Source: Crotophaga sulcirostris (Eukaryota > Chordata > Aves > Cuculiformes > Crotophagidae). From it: a stretch of DNA of 64,000 nt. How positions within the stretch are numbered: the first letter of the stretch is position 1; each line of letters starts with the position of its first letter. Of this stretch, positions 45,101 to 59,300 are shown in pieces. The notes below the pieces were generated by a model. The model had not been told where the DNA came from, ran no database searches, and worked only from the letters and a program-made list of their open reading frames with translations. The translations under genes and the position numbers were made by a program. Where the stretch lies: assembly GCA_013397455.1 (NCBI GenBank), contig VYZB01000388.1, positions 807,961-871,960 on the forward strand. Direction: 5' to 3'.

Positions 45101-47332
45101 ACTTAACTGACATCCTTCACAAGATTATTTTTCAAGGGTACGCACACGGGCAGCAATGAATTTATGCTCACAGAGCTCCCTGTGATCAAAGCAAGGAAAG
45201 CAAGGCTTGAGTGGGAAGGCTGCAGAAGCTGCAGAAGTTACAACAAACCAGCCTACTGAGCAAAGAGATCCAAAAGAAATAGGGGAAACAGGCCTCGCTG
45301 TCAGCAAACCACCAGAGCCAGAAACACCTTCAAAGACATGGAAATGGCTGTAGATTCCTTTCCATAAGACACCCTCCAGACACACCAGGCTACCAGCACA
45401 GTGCAGGCAGCAGTCTGCCAACCAGAGAAAGCCCATCACAGCAGCAGGCTTGAAGGGGGAGCAGAAGCCCAGTGTCTTGGGAAAGCTGCCCATGTGATTT
45501 ATAGAAGGTAAAAGCTGGTATGACTTCGTTTCAGCACTAGGTGCCAATAAATACATATAGTAATTATCATGGCCAAATACATCCTACAGAAAAACTTATT
45601 TCTGTTTCCAGGCAGTTGCACAAACTTGTGTGTGTTCCTCTGTACACATGTTCTGCACTGCCACACAAACTGAAGGACAACGGCATCTGTGTAGGACTTC
45701 AGGAAGTCTACTGAGAGCCCTTCAGAGTTGATTTCCAGGGCCTGCCACGAGACTGCAGGTATCAGGGTTTTGTGTGCCTCTGCTTTCCAGGCAGTGTGAG
45801 AGAGGCTGTGGCAGCTCCAGGCCTTTCCCTTCCCTCTGCCTGTTCGCCTGCGTGTTCACAGCAGGAACACTCTGCAATGCTGCCTTCATAGGTACAAGCA
45901 TGTCCTCATTTACCATCAAACTGTCCAGTGCCCACAGAGTCTCATGACCATTCTGCCTCTTCCCTATAGCCTGCTCATTTGAGGTTCTTCTCTTAAAACC
46001 AGCAAAAATAACTATTGTTGTCAATAGATTTTTCAGGATTATTTCTTCTCCAAGCAAATTCAACACAACCTTGTATAAAAGTCAATTTAAGGCTGCTGAC
46101 ACCCCAACTTACAACTTCCCAGCAAGGTCTGTGCTGTCTAACCACAAGCCTGTGGCAACTCAACTTCGAGGCTTTCTCTTCTCATGTTGCTTAGCTGCAT
46201 TGGGTGGGGGTGTATCACCTCCTTCTCTACAGGCCAACACGACGGTGTCGCTGCTTCATGACAGATTTCTTTTACTAAAGACCTAAAACTGAGATAAAAG
46301 TGTCTCCCTCTCCTGTTTAGTGCTGTGAGCTGGGGCACGAGAGCTTGCATCCTCACAGATCACTACGAAGTGAAGAGAAACTTGCTGCGGACGACAACAT
46401 CAGAGAGAGGTGCAAGAAGCCTTGAGAAAGATTACCCTACCTCCTCCTCCTTCCAGCACACAGCCATGGCTGTATATAATTCCCTTGGCTCTGAGCCCAG
46501 CTGCAGGGAGTAAAAGCAAAGGCGGCTGCCATCAGCGCCAAGGAGAGACCGATGCCCAGCTCTGCCCTTTCTTTTCCTCCCAGCGCCGAGAGCTGGGAAG
46601 CTGGGATGCATCCTCTTCCCTCAGCAGCAGAGAAGTGGCAGCAGCCATCTTTAGTCACGTTTCCTCCCCAAATAATAGGAACAAAACTTTTTAAGTATCA
46701 CTCACTAACAATTTTCACCATCCTTATTCATGTACTGTCTCCAATAACTGCGTATATATCCCTTTTTTATTGGTAAAGCAAGCAGTTTTACACTGCAAGA
46801 TATAAAGTCTCTGGAGCAGGGCACAGTTACTGTCTAATTATGTGCTGCAACTCCTTTGGTCCTGAATCACCCCAGTTCAGCTCGCTGCAGCCTGAGTCTG
46901 GCTTTGTCTTTGTGGCCTTGCATTTAAATAGCCAATAGAAATTCTTCAAGCCTGAAAAGATACATGACCTGTCTGGCAGCAAAGAATGAAGAAAACTAAC
47001 TCTTTTGAGCGAAAATGTCAGGGAGTTTATGGCAAATTTATCAAATTATTTGGCAGATGACAAAATCCAACAAAACCAACTATATTTAAAGGCTGTATTA
47101 TCTCATAAAATGAGTGATGCAAGTATAAATAAGTAAGCATCCTAATAAACACCATCTTTAATAAGTAGATACCTTTTACTGTTTGTGTAAAGAAAAAAGT
47201 TTTTACAAAGGTTTTAACTCCCAATAATAATGCCTTCAGGTAGTAAAAGAAAATACAAGCACAGTTTTGCTGAAATTTAAAATGTTCCATTCAGGAGCCC
47301 ACAGATCCCAGATATGACAGCACCTGCCTAAA

Positions 47333-47366
<34 letters not shown>

Positions 47367-50300
47367 GAGAGAGAGAGACACCTAAAGTGGCAGAGCAAAT
47401 GAAACAAAAAGTCAGAAATAACTGTGACCTTTACAAGTTTCTTTCAAACTTAATGCTATTAGATTCTGCCCCAGAATAACAAACCCACTGGGTATACATT
47501 GAATGCTCTCATCCTCATGACAAGTGGGTGTACAGCCTGGCTGCACTGGGCCTGTCCCAGGCAATCCAGCTGCAGGGCCACGGGAAGAAGCCCTTGGCTA
47601 ACCCATGGTATCTCTAGGCTGAGGTTTCATCGCTTGCTCCCAAGCCCGACGCCAATCACACTACGCCACTGTTCTAGACAAGCATTGAGTCACATGGCAT
47701 GGAATGGTTTATGTGATTAAAGCCTAAATTATTGCACCCAAACTCTACAAACTTCTCATAGACAGGATTTCACATCAGGAACAGCCACAGAATAACAGAG
47801 TTCAGGTGGTGCTTAAGCAGAAGTGTGTATCAGACCTGATAGCAATGATGAATCATTAACACAACATGTAGGAAATCCATATTTCTAGTGGGAAGTGTTT
47901 GTGAGAGCAAAAGAAAATACATCGTGTCTCATACAGGATATATCTTTAGTTGTTCAGTGGATCAAGTCATTTTCTCTACCTGCTCTTTAAGATTCCTTCA
48001 CACCCTGAGCCCCAGCATACAGTACCCTCAGTTTTACATGCACACTGGTTTGTGCAAGGATCAGCACTAGACAAAACACATCCAGGTAAAATAAATAGAT
48101 TAATCAACAACTAGTAGCAAAACGTAGTGCAGTCACATACTGGTAGCTCTATACAGTGACACAGTATGGAAGCTATTACAATCTTATTAGCAAAGTATGC
48201 AAGTAAGTTGTATTTAATTGCATTTTGAAGATCCACCTTTAAATATTATACAAACCATTTAATTTTGCAAAGATCAAAAGTGAATTATGATGAAGCACAC
48301 AACCACGGCCCTCAGCATTACAATCTTCGTTGTATAATTTTGTATAACACCAAACAGAAATACAGTGTCTTCTGTAGGAATCCAACACAAGGGAAAAGAG
48401 AAGGTTATTCAAATTCCAATAAATTTTCTAGTGTCAATCTTCTGTCAGAAGAACTTACCATAACATAAATGAAAAATATAAATTGTCCCCAGTTAAGTAC
48501 TTAAAGATGGATTGAGAAGAACCATGGAACTAGTTCTAGGCCTCGTTTTGATCCTAATCTTGCTTAGACTGACACATCCCCAGAACCTCAAGCATAAGAG
48601 TATTCCTCTTCCATGAAATGTCCCCCACCAGACTTTCAACAACAGAAGTTCAAACCAAGCTTGTTTGCAAAAACTGGCAAAACAGTGGTCTGCGTGTCTT
48701 TCCCTTGCCCCCAGCAAGGCTCTTCTCACACAGACAAGCACATTTTTATTTGTATGGTGCTTCAAACACTGAGCTGGGAAGGCAGGCCTAGGACCTCCCA
48801 AACAGAGGCAAACACAGCTGGTCATGAGCAGGAGCTTTCATGAACTAGCAGAAAAGAGAAGCATGAACTGTTTTTTAAATGTGTCTTCAACAAATTATTT
48901 TGATGCATTACCACCTTCAGAAGGGAAGGTTTGCTCCTGGAAGGCACCTACGAGAGGCTGCTCCCTACAGAGCCTCAGCTGAGGTGAGAGAATACAGCAG
49001 AGATGCCTGCGTACTGCCAGTACATTTAATGAGATAATTACTCCCTCTTGTTTGTATAATGATTATTGGCTTAGCATATTTGCAGCCCAGAAAAGAAAGC
49101 ATTCATTGCTCCCACATGTGCATGGCCATAGCAAGAGCAGTGTGAGAGCCACCTGCGCTCTGCTCTGCAGAAGGGAAGAGGAGGTGGGCCTGATCACAGC
49201 CGGCAGTGGCTTCTGCAGCTGCTGCCCTGTCAGAAGGGTTAAGAGTTGCTGCAGCATTAGCACAACCTGTAATCACAGCCTCTTCTGGCCTTTGAGAGTC
49301 ACCATGTCCTGCTTGGCACCCAAGCAGGATGGTAAAAGCAGCTGGAGGGTCTATGCCACACAGCTGAGAGGTGACCGTACCCAGAGCCAATGTCTCAGCC
49401 CTGTAGGCACATATTTACATGTGCATCCTGAAGGAAGATTTTACAGCCAGAGCAAAACTCTGAGACAATCTGAGCTGCCTTTTGCCTCACCTCATTACCC
49501 TACAGCAGTACAAACAGTACTGGTTTTCCCCAATATGCCATATCCTCTGGTCTGGGTACGGGCATATCACTGGTATAATTCTCAATCACTGTTTCTTCTG
49601 AAATTGGACAAGATGAGAATCTCCATGTCCTAGAAAGACTGTCAAGGCTTTTGGTAACCACAATCTCAGTTATCACAATCTTCATATGCTTTTTTTCACC
49701 ACAATCCTAGTAGTTGCACAGAAATCTCTCTCATCTGCCTTCAGCTCTAGATTGGCTCCCATACATCAAATTTCAAAGCAGTTTACCAACGAGCATAACA
49801 ATTCACTTTGTGATCCGCACAAGGACCAGCATTTCTTCCATGGAAGTTTCCTTGTCTCTAAATCAAGTTACCACAGGAATAAGAATAAAGGATTTGTCAG
49901 GACCCAAAGCGCTGTCTGAACCATGTACAGACTTGGATGGCACAGCTGCAACAGTCCAACTCCTTATTTTTGTTCGTGGTTGCTCTTGTAATTTTTTCCC
50001 CAGTTTTTCAAGGCACATGTAGAAAAAAGTAGTAGGTAACTGTGAGTAAAAGTATATAAAATGTAGATAATACAAATATAAAGGGAATACTAAATTTTTG
50101 TGGATTTACAAGAGGATCTGTTAGAAAAATGAATACTCAGAAATTATGATATTTATTCTACCGCTCGTATGACAAAGGAGGAACTCCTGTCACACATACA
50201 GAGTCTTAGCACCCCTCTGAGTTATTTGTTCATTGTTCTCAGAGGGAAGAGCTACCCATCCCTTCCTACAGCATCTCTTTGCCAAGTGTCTCAGTACCAA

Positions 50301-53300
50301 GCTGGCCAGCAATACTGCCTAGCTGTTCATCTGATCCTATCAGGCCAAGAGAAAGTGGTTGCAAACAGCAGATATAACAGGTAAAAGTAGTACCTCGAAA
50401 GCTCAGGAGGCTGACCAAAGGTCACAGAACCTCACATTTCTAGTTTGTTAGCCCATGGCACTAATCAGATTTTATATCTATTACAAAACTTTTCAGTGGA
50501 GCTGACAGGATCATATTCTGTATCTTTTCTTTTTTAGGAAAACCGTCTCTTCCCTGACAACTTCTTCCGTTTTCTGTCTGAGAACAAACACTGAAGTCTG
50601 TATGATCCATTGAGGCTTTTCTCTGCAGAGTTTGTCTTGTTGAATGTGGTCTGAGACATGCCATCACCCAGCAAACCCTCTTTTCATGCTGTCTGTGTGG
50701 CACCATTGCTGTGGACAGAGAACTTCTAACCCCTACACCTGTTTAATTCATAATGTCTGAACAGTCTGTCTGCTCTGACTATCACTTACTGGGCTGTGAA
50801 CCACACTAAATTTCTAACTCATGTATAAATGGAAGTAAAGCAAAAAAATTAGTTGCATCTTAGAAGACAAACCACTAGTTTAAAAGTCTTTTAGAGGCAA
50901 AAGAGACACCTTTTCTGTCAGAGGTAACAATTGGGAGATAAACCTGAAGTCTGACCCTCAAACTATTAAAATCCTGCTCTCATACCTGCTGCAGACCACA
51001 CCTGCTCTGACTAGAAGCAGAGGATTTGTGTTCTGAAGTTCACACACACCTTGCAGCACAGCACTGTTGGTTATAGGTATATCAGCCACCTGAGAAGCAC
51101 AACTGCTGGAATGCTGTGAGGGCTGGTTGCAGCAGTACATTCAAAACTTTTTAAGAACCACAGTGTTTGAAAGAAAGCAATCAAAAATCACCTTTTCTCT
51201 GAAACGTCAGTCTGTTGTAAAGCCAAGACCTGAGCAAGATCTCCTAGCCTGGCCTCTGCACAGTGTTGCAAACAACTGTGTGCCTGTAATGTAACAGGGC
51301 TTGGCAGCCACTGGCTCCCACAGAGGGCATTAGACTTACCAAAATCATCTTAAAACAAGCAGAACAAGCTATTAGAGACACCTAATCACACACAAGGGAT
51401 TTTCTAAGATTTAGGCTTTCATAGGGGATTTGACCTCCCTCCTCTCCACTGTCAAATGAAAGGTTTGTGAGACCATATCAGGGCCATTGTCCAACTGCTG
51501 TTCCCTCCAATTCCTCCATCACATAGACACTCAGTTCACAGAACAGCTCCTCTTTGACCATCAAGATGGACCTGTCACACAGAGCCTGGATTTGCTCCTT
51601 GCTGCCTCGTTCGTTGCCGTCAGCTGACAAGGCATATATCCTTCAGTCAGTGCATGTGAGCTGTCAGGAACATCCTCAGGCTCCACAGGAAATCATGCCA
51701 GTGTCCTTCTTGGTCCTGCATAGCCATCTTCTGTTCTTCCAAGAGACCTGCTCCTCAGGGATAACAGTGACACATGGCCTTGGTGCAGATGGTAGAGCTG
51801 CTGCCCTGACAAGCTGCCAGATACCTTGGTGCTTTGTTTGCTAATCTAACTTTATTTCGTTTCCAACGGGGGAAAAGATTGGGCACTCTTGTTGCAGTCC
51901 TTTCTTTTGTTCCCATTTCTTGGCATACAGTTCTCTTGGATCTATTTCAGGGTTAATGGACATTGGTCCAGGGTGCTTACTAGATGCTGGCAGGAATGTT
52001 TTTGTTCTTTTTCTTTGACTTGTGATTCTGGTGAAGCATCATGAGATTTGCCATGATATCATAAGAATGCAAAGAATGAGTCTCTTTAATCTGTTTTTTT
52101 TTTGGTTTGTTTAGCCAAGTCTTCACTGCTGGTACTGCTTCGCTGCTAACCCATTTCATAAGGTACACTGAAAACTGACATGCTGTGTTTAAATTGATAT
52201 AACAAAAAGCACCATAGTTCACCATCTTTTAACTCCTCTAGAATACTTGGGTAGGAAAATTAGAATTTATGAGATGTTGCATTCTTTTTATCTTGTGTAC
52301 TGTACAGATGTTCAGCTAAATGTGACAGTTTTGTTGAAGTATCCTACCAACAATATACCTCAATAAGAAGCTGCATCCCAAAAATATATCAAGTGCCCTC
52401 AGGAACCCGAGAATACAAGATTCCTCTGCATGTTGGTTCTGGATTAGGGCAGCCTCCAACTTGGATCAGACAGGACTTCTGAAGTCCTCTCTGTTCCCAT
52501 CTCTGGAATCACATACTATATTGCTACTGCATTTCCAACTCAGTATGCATATTAATTGGGAGTTGCCCTCTCACTCTCCCAGACAAACACAGATGCTATC
52601 TAACATTTTATTTTAAAAAGTAAACAAACCAGTAAATAGCCCCTTGAGTTTTGCTGCATCAAGACCATTCCTTGTTTAACAAGGAAGAGAACCTCACCCT
52701 GTCCAATGTCAGAGCGGTGACATTTCCTCACTTTCACTAGAATGGTCTGAGCTAGTGACACCAGTATCTGACCAATTCAGCTCTCCCAGGGCACTTAACT
52801 TACATGGCTGTGCAACACACAGCCAATCTTTTCGTCAGTAGGATAATCACAAATTAGCACGTGCTTTCCAAGCACCAACCTTGCACGCAGCGAAGTGTAC
52901 TCTCGTGCTTCTACAACATGATGTGCTATAGATCCTCAGTCCTTCAGGGTCTGCTGCATGAACCAACATAAATGCTATCATTGTCCCTGATTTTGCCACA
53001 ATGTTTCCTTCCAAGGAAACACAAACACGTTCCTTGATTACTGCCAGTCCTATTCTCTCCCAGAATAAAGGTCAGAGTCTCTTGATGCCCTTTTTGCCCC
53101 CAGTTTTCATTAACTTCTTACGCATTACAATTAACAAGAGGCACACAAGACTTCTCACAGGGCTTTCATTTCTGGATACCTATCACAATGTCTCTTACAC
53201 TCCTACCCTACAGCAGTCTCCGCTCACTAGCTCTTGGCTAAAACATTCCTGGCTGCTTCCATGGTCCCTCAGTTCACCAATGTGCAAGAGAAGACACGAA

Positions 53301-56300
53301 GTCTTCAAATCCTTAGTTCAGCTCCACTTCACCACAAGGCTGGAGTCATTTGGCTGAACAGGAAGTCTGTGACTCAACAAGAAACAGAATTTGCATCAAG
53401 TACCCATGAAATGCTTCCCTCTGCCTCGGGAGCCAATGAATCCATCAGACAAGCCAATTTGGCACAGAAACAGTAGTGCATCAGTAAGAAGGGCTCACAA
53501 AGATGAAAAAAACAAAATAATGTGAGGTATGGGTGGGAGACACGCAAAGCACTGGTTGTGGTGCTCAGGGAGGCAAGAGAAGAGGGAGGAGGGCTGTTTT
53601 TTGGAAAGGAGGTGAAAAAGAAAAGGAAAGGCAACAAAAGAATGAATGACAAAGGAAATGGCATAGTCAAGAATAAAGGATATGAGGAAAGAAATTAACT
53701 ATAGAGAAGAGATTTTTTTTTAAAAAAATTGGGAGAAAAGAAGTCAGCTCCAGAAGGAATGGGACTACAGTAAATATTTCTCACTAGAAACAGCACCCAA
53801 TTGGGCAGACTGAAAGAACAAGAGGAGACAGACAGACAAATACTTGCAAAGAAAATTCAGGTGTCAGGACGTCATTGTAGCAGTAAGAAAGAGAGGATCA
53901 CTTTGCTGAAGAGCATGAGTCAAAGGAAAGAGATACCACATTTACTTAAATGATGATCACTTTTCCTCACTTTGTGAATATCTATTTGAAATCCAGCTGT
54001 TGCTCACTTCTGTCAAAGGATACTGGCATTACATTATCCACAACCGTTTTGTGAGCAAACATACCACTAACTAGACAGAAACAAATAAAGAACAACATTT
54101 CTTTCAGGTCTCAGAATGCACCCAGAGAATACCTGCATAGCAAAACTACCAGAGAGGACATTAATAAATCATTATAACATGCTCCCACAAAGACTGGTAC
54201 CTCTCAGAACTGATCTGTGTGTACAGAGCCAGTATTTCATGCTATTAATTTTACAGCCTAATGGGCTTGTTGAAAAGTCTTCACTCACTCCTGATGTGCC
54301 TAGACTTACAGAGTCACAAATGTTGTATGAATTTAGTCCCTTCCACACTGTCTCTTCCTTCCCTTTAGAATGTACTATGAAAGTAGACAAGAGCTTTTAA
54401 AACTAGGAGCCTGGCTTTTCTGAGAAGACTCCAGTCTCCTCTGAACAATATGCAAAGCAAACTCAGGGAGGGAACATGAGAAAAAAGAGAAGTCTTCTTT
54501 CCTCCTTCTTTTTTTGCCTAAGACTCACCAAAACAAGAGTCTAGTATTGAATATTCAGCACTGAATACTAACTGCTCAATAGACGGTCTGTTTGCAGAGC
54601 TCAAAGTGGAAATGACCCAGCAAGAAGGAGAGGTGAACACGCTGCTCCATCCATGTGATTAAACTGCTCTGTAAATGCAGTTCTCCCCACCTCCTTACAA
54701 TGGAGGCCATTTGCTGCCCCTACCACAACTCATTTTAAAAAAATGTTTGCATTAGAGGGGGCCCCGCACCAGTATTGTCCCTCTGACTCTGTGTTTGAGA
54801 GAGGAATGCGAGCTCCGACGTTGGGAAACCTGTGCTAGCCAGTCAATCCGACCAGTGGGATCTGTTATTGCCACTGCCTGGGAGGAAGGAAGAAGAGAGA
54901 GCAGTTCAGAGAGCAGCAGAGCACCTTTGCTGGGTGTCCCTGCTCTCAACCTGCACAAGGCACGGAGTGACTCTCACCTGGCAGCTGCCTTGTCCTGCTG
55001 TAGACCTTGGAGGTCTCCTAAGCGCTTGTCCTCTGCGTTAGCGCATTACAGTGAAATGCAGGGAGCACCCAGGAGGCCCAGCTGGGCCACAGCCCAGCAC
55101 ACAAGCACACCACAACATTTAACAAATGTGCCATTTGCACACGGCCTCTCACAAGGCTAAATTTTCCTTGAAAACTAAAATATGGCTCATTTCAACCCTT
55201 GACCCTGAGATGCCCAAAAGAAGCACTCTTTTATGGGCATGAGGTGCATGTTGCAGACCTGTTGTGTTCAGCAGGAGAATGCCTGGTCTGGCTCTCCTGC
55301 CACATCTGCCCCAGTGCGATCCCCACGTCACACACCGCACCGGGCACGGCTCCTCTTCTTCTGACCCTGGGGTGCCAAGAGTGTTGGCCAGCAAATCTCT
55401 GACCCGCTGCTCGGCCACGTCAGATACGCAGAGACTAGAGCTGAAGGGCTGTGCTGAGTGGCAAGTGAGGCACTGGAAAAAAAGAAAAGCAAACCAAACC
55501 CATTCCCTCTATCCAGTGCACGAGCTGATGTACCTGGGGAACGCGCATCGCAGGAGCGTTTTGTCACAGCACAGCTTGCTGCTGCTGTGCCCTGACACGT
55601 AGCTTTTGTGGAGCAGGACTCCACTTCCACATTGCCTGCACCACCTTTCTTACAGTGTCTACCAGGCCACTGTCACCTCGAATGCCAAGCAGGAATTTTT
55701 ATTTTCTGGTGTTACTTAAGTTTTGTAGGGAGTAAAGGGACTGGAAGGATTTTGCTTTTCTCTAAGCACTGAAGATGGCAACAGCTGAGAGTAGTGTACC
55801 TAACAAGCTACACACAAGGGCTAAAAGCATTGAATACTCATTTACTTAATTAGGACACCCTGCCACAGGTCCAGGGTTAAACTGGATGCCAGATGATGTG
55901 GTAAACAAACAAGTCAGGTTGTTGAGGATTTCCCTCCCCAGCCTTTGAAGGGTAGGATCAGGTCCACTTCCTACCACTATCTGTGAATATCGTTCAACAA
56001 CCAACCTGTTTTTTCTGCAAGATCATAGAATAGGAGCAAAACACACAGCCTTTCCTTCTTGCCAGCTGACACACAGATGCTTTTGGTCTTTTGCAGCTCC
56101 TTTGCTACAGGGTGATGAAAATTGCCATGGGTTGTGGAAAGGATACTCTGTGGGGCCTTTTGAATTAGGTGTGCACTGCTGTCACCATGGGAGTCTGGGC
56201 TCTGGGACGCAAGTGGTTCCTCCCAGTGTTGGATGACTGCTCATGACATCCCACTGATGAACTGGGCTCCCCCTTCCATACTGCCCTCCCTCAGCTGCCG

Positions 56301-59300
56301 CTGAGGTAGTTTTAGCACTTCTGAAATAGTTTCGCAAATAACAGGAGCAGGGGAGGAAGTAGGTTAACCCTTCTGTCATTGCATTTAGTGGTATCTGTAC
56401 CCGTTTGACTTTTTTCACTACTTTTGAATTCTCCTTGCCACTGCATTTCTGGCGTTTTGTTGCTTTACAAATTTAGCACAAGCTAGATTGGAATTTACAC
56501 ATCAATGCAAGAACAGAAAGCTCGTGCTTGTTTTGTTGACTTAGTGGTCTTGTTTGCAAACTTACATTTGCATGGAAGACATTTTTCCTATAATGAGCTC
56601 CACCTGACTTAATATCAGTGTCTGCAAGTCTTGCCCCAAGTAGACAAACCAGTAAAAACGACTGCATTGAAGAAAACATGACAGTCTAGCAGTATCATGC
56701 TAAGCATTAAAAGCTTAAAAAGAGAAGAAAGCAAAGGAGAGCAACAACAAGCAGTTCTAATTCTAATGACAATATTCTTTAAAGAAATTTCTAACACTTG
56801 AAACTTGTAGTCCTTATTTCCAGGCAAATCACCTTTTTTTCTAGATACAACCTCAGCAAGCAAATCAAAACCCCTGATGAACAGGATTTTGTGTTTCTAA
56901 GTGTTTGGGTCTAATCTGTGGGGTTCATGAGCACCCAAGACTCCAGCAAGGAGTTTGCCAGGGCAATGACCACAGTGTCAGACTACAACAAGTCCAGAAA
57001 ACAGATGAAATCCCAGCACATGTGCCCAGCCTGCTGCTCTCAGATTAGTGCCTTTCGTTCCCAGGGCTGTGTGTTTCAAGGAATCGCTCATTCAGAGAAC
57101 GTTCCAGCTACCTCAAATGGATTGTTTCCCACTACCGTAATATTTGGGATCCTGTGCAAAAATGCTCCGGACAAGCCGCTAATTAATTGCAAACCCATCA
57201 CTCATAGCTGTGAATCGGTTCCTGTAGCAATTCCATTTTAGAGAAATTAAATTCACTTACCAATAAAAGAAAACAAAGTGTTTAACTGTAGCTGAAGTGA
57301 AGGAAATGAGACAATGCTGAGCCTTGCATTTCAGTCTTGAGGCAGTTCAAGCTGCAAATGAGCTTTTGCTTCCTTACCGGGTGCAGTGAGAGCCAAGGCT
57401 CTATTTAACCCTCTCCATTTTTTCCTGATTTCAGACTTATTAGAAGGAGAAGAACAGGTCAAAAGTATTTGGCCCAACACTTACTTATATACAGAGACTG
57501 AAACTACACCTCTTACAACAAGCAAGAAAGACTTTATCACTGACCTTAAGTACTATTTCGAACGTGGGCTAGCACTTCATAGCTAATGAACTGCTCTGCA
57601 CATCTCCTGGGAGAAACTAAATGGGAAGGAAGACTGGCCAGAACTGCTAGTTATGCATGTAAAATAGCTGCAATTAAGTTGTTACACATTCCCAGTGTTG
57701 GGAGGGATCATTACGAGCTAACCCTGGGCACCTGCCCTATCTGAAGCACACGTGGAGGCTTCAACAGGTGATTTGCTTGTGGAGTGATTGCAGGATTGGG
57801 ACCCACCTCTAACAGCAAATTGTATTGCAGTTTTAAATACTCACAGAAACTCTCTAACATAAACATACAATTCTGTAGGTCCTAAAAGATGTGTGCAAAC
57901 ATGTTTTTAGTACAAGCATATAAAAAAAAAACCTACACAAGCCTCCACTAGCTTAATCATGACTATGTACTCTTCCTTCCTACACTTGTTATCTATAGGA
58001 TCGCTCAGCCATCAAATATCCTTTATGCTATCCATCTTCCTAACTAGAATGTTAGCAATCAAATCCCCTCGGCCGCCGGGGCACTGGGCTCCAGCAGGGT
58101 TGGATCGTACGGGGCATTCATTTTCAAACACAATGAAACAAATAGAAAATCCAGCACAGATGCAGGGAAACAGACAAGTGGGTGAACTCAGAAAATTCAC
58201 AAACCTCAGCACTCACGGAATTGTGAGCTAATTATTTGGACTCGAATGTCACATCAAGTATCCCCAAAGGACTGACCTTATATTTGTATTAGTTACATGA
58301 CAGCCCACTGCTGCTCTGAAGGCTTTGTCAAGCCCTGGCTGTATTTAAGGCCACCTCTTCAAAAGTCTTCGTCTGAAGAGGTGCTAAAGTTTAATCATTG
58401 CGTGGATTTCAGTGATCCCACAGTTTTACCTTTACTTTGCTATGGTGAAATCCTAATTATCGAAATAGTATCCTGGGGGAGGCTCCTCCTCATGGCTGTC
58501 CTAACTTGCAAACCACTTGCAAATTAAGCTAGAAAAAATGCAAAGGTGTTTACAGCGGGAGATGCTGCAGATTTTACAGCTATGCTGACCTTCCTTGCCT
58601 GCACACTCACTGCACCAGTGGCTGAAAACCAGCCTTATTTTCTAAAAGCAACCAAGCCAACAACCCTAACGGAAGCAGGGCACAGTACCAGTGACTCTCT
58701 GCGGGACAGCTCACACCTCTAGGCACAAAATGGTCTCTTCTAATTTCAAGGTGCAGCTGCGATAGACCAACTGGGGCTACAGGTTTCTTCACAGGCTCAC
58801 AGGCAAAAGTTCAATCTGCCTAAATCCAGAGTCTCTTCTTTAATGAGGGCTTTACCCAAGTAAAATCTTGAGGACTGTAAACCCTAAACTGTGACTTAAA
58901 TAAACAAACCATTTTCCTACAGTTATCTAGCTATTCTTACACAAAGGCTTGTTTTAATTCGTTACTCCTTCCGTCCTTTTAAAGAACTTTTCTTTATTGC
59001 AGGCAAATAACGATTGCAGCGCAGTGAAAAGTACCACAATTCCCCCTCCCTAAGTGTTTTAGAATTAATGCATTAGCAGACAAATAAATCCTAAAATTAT
59101 TCTTTTCTCTGAGTCAGACATAGAAGATGAACTCTGTCATTCAGGGCAATTTTGACCAACTTACGAATCTCTAAAAAATTCCCACGGATTTTACAAGCTT
59201 CTAAAAAACCCACTGAGGAATGAAGTGCTGGGACTTGCGTTTAGAACCTGGTTCTGCTGCTGCTGAAGGCAGAGGGAGCTGCCAAGGATCGGGCCCTACT

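Noticed and set aside
45125..45556. 143-codon minus-strand ORF in intron 1
   Set aside because: The hydrophobic, Cys/Phe/Leu-rich translation resembles no known family and has no supporting context.
49052..49633. 193-codon plus-strand ORF in intron 1
   Set aside because: It is long for AT-rich sequence, but I see no recognisable domain, no splice structure and no similarity to a retroelement protein. Chance in a GC-balanced patch is the simplest reading.
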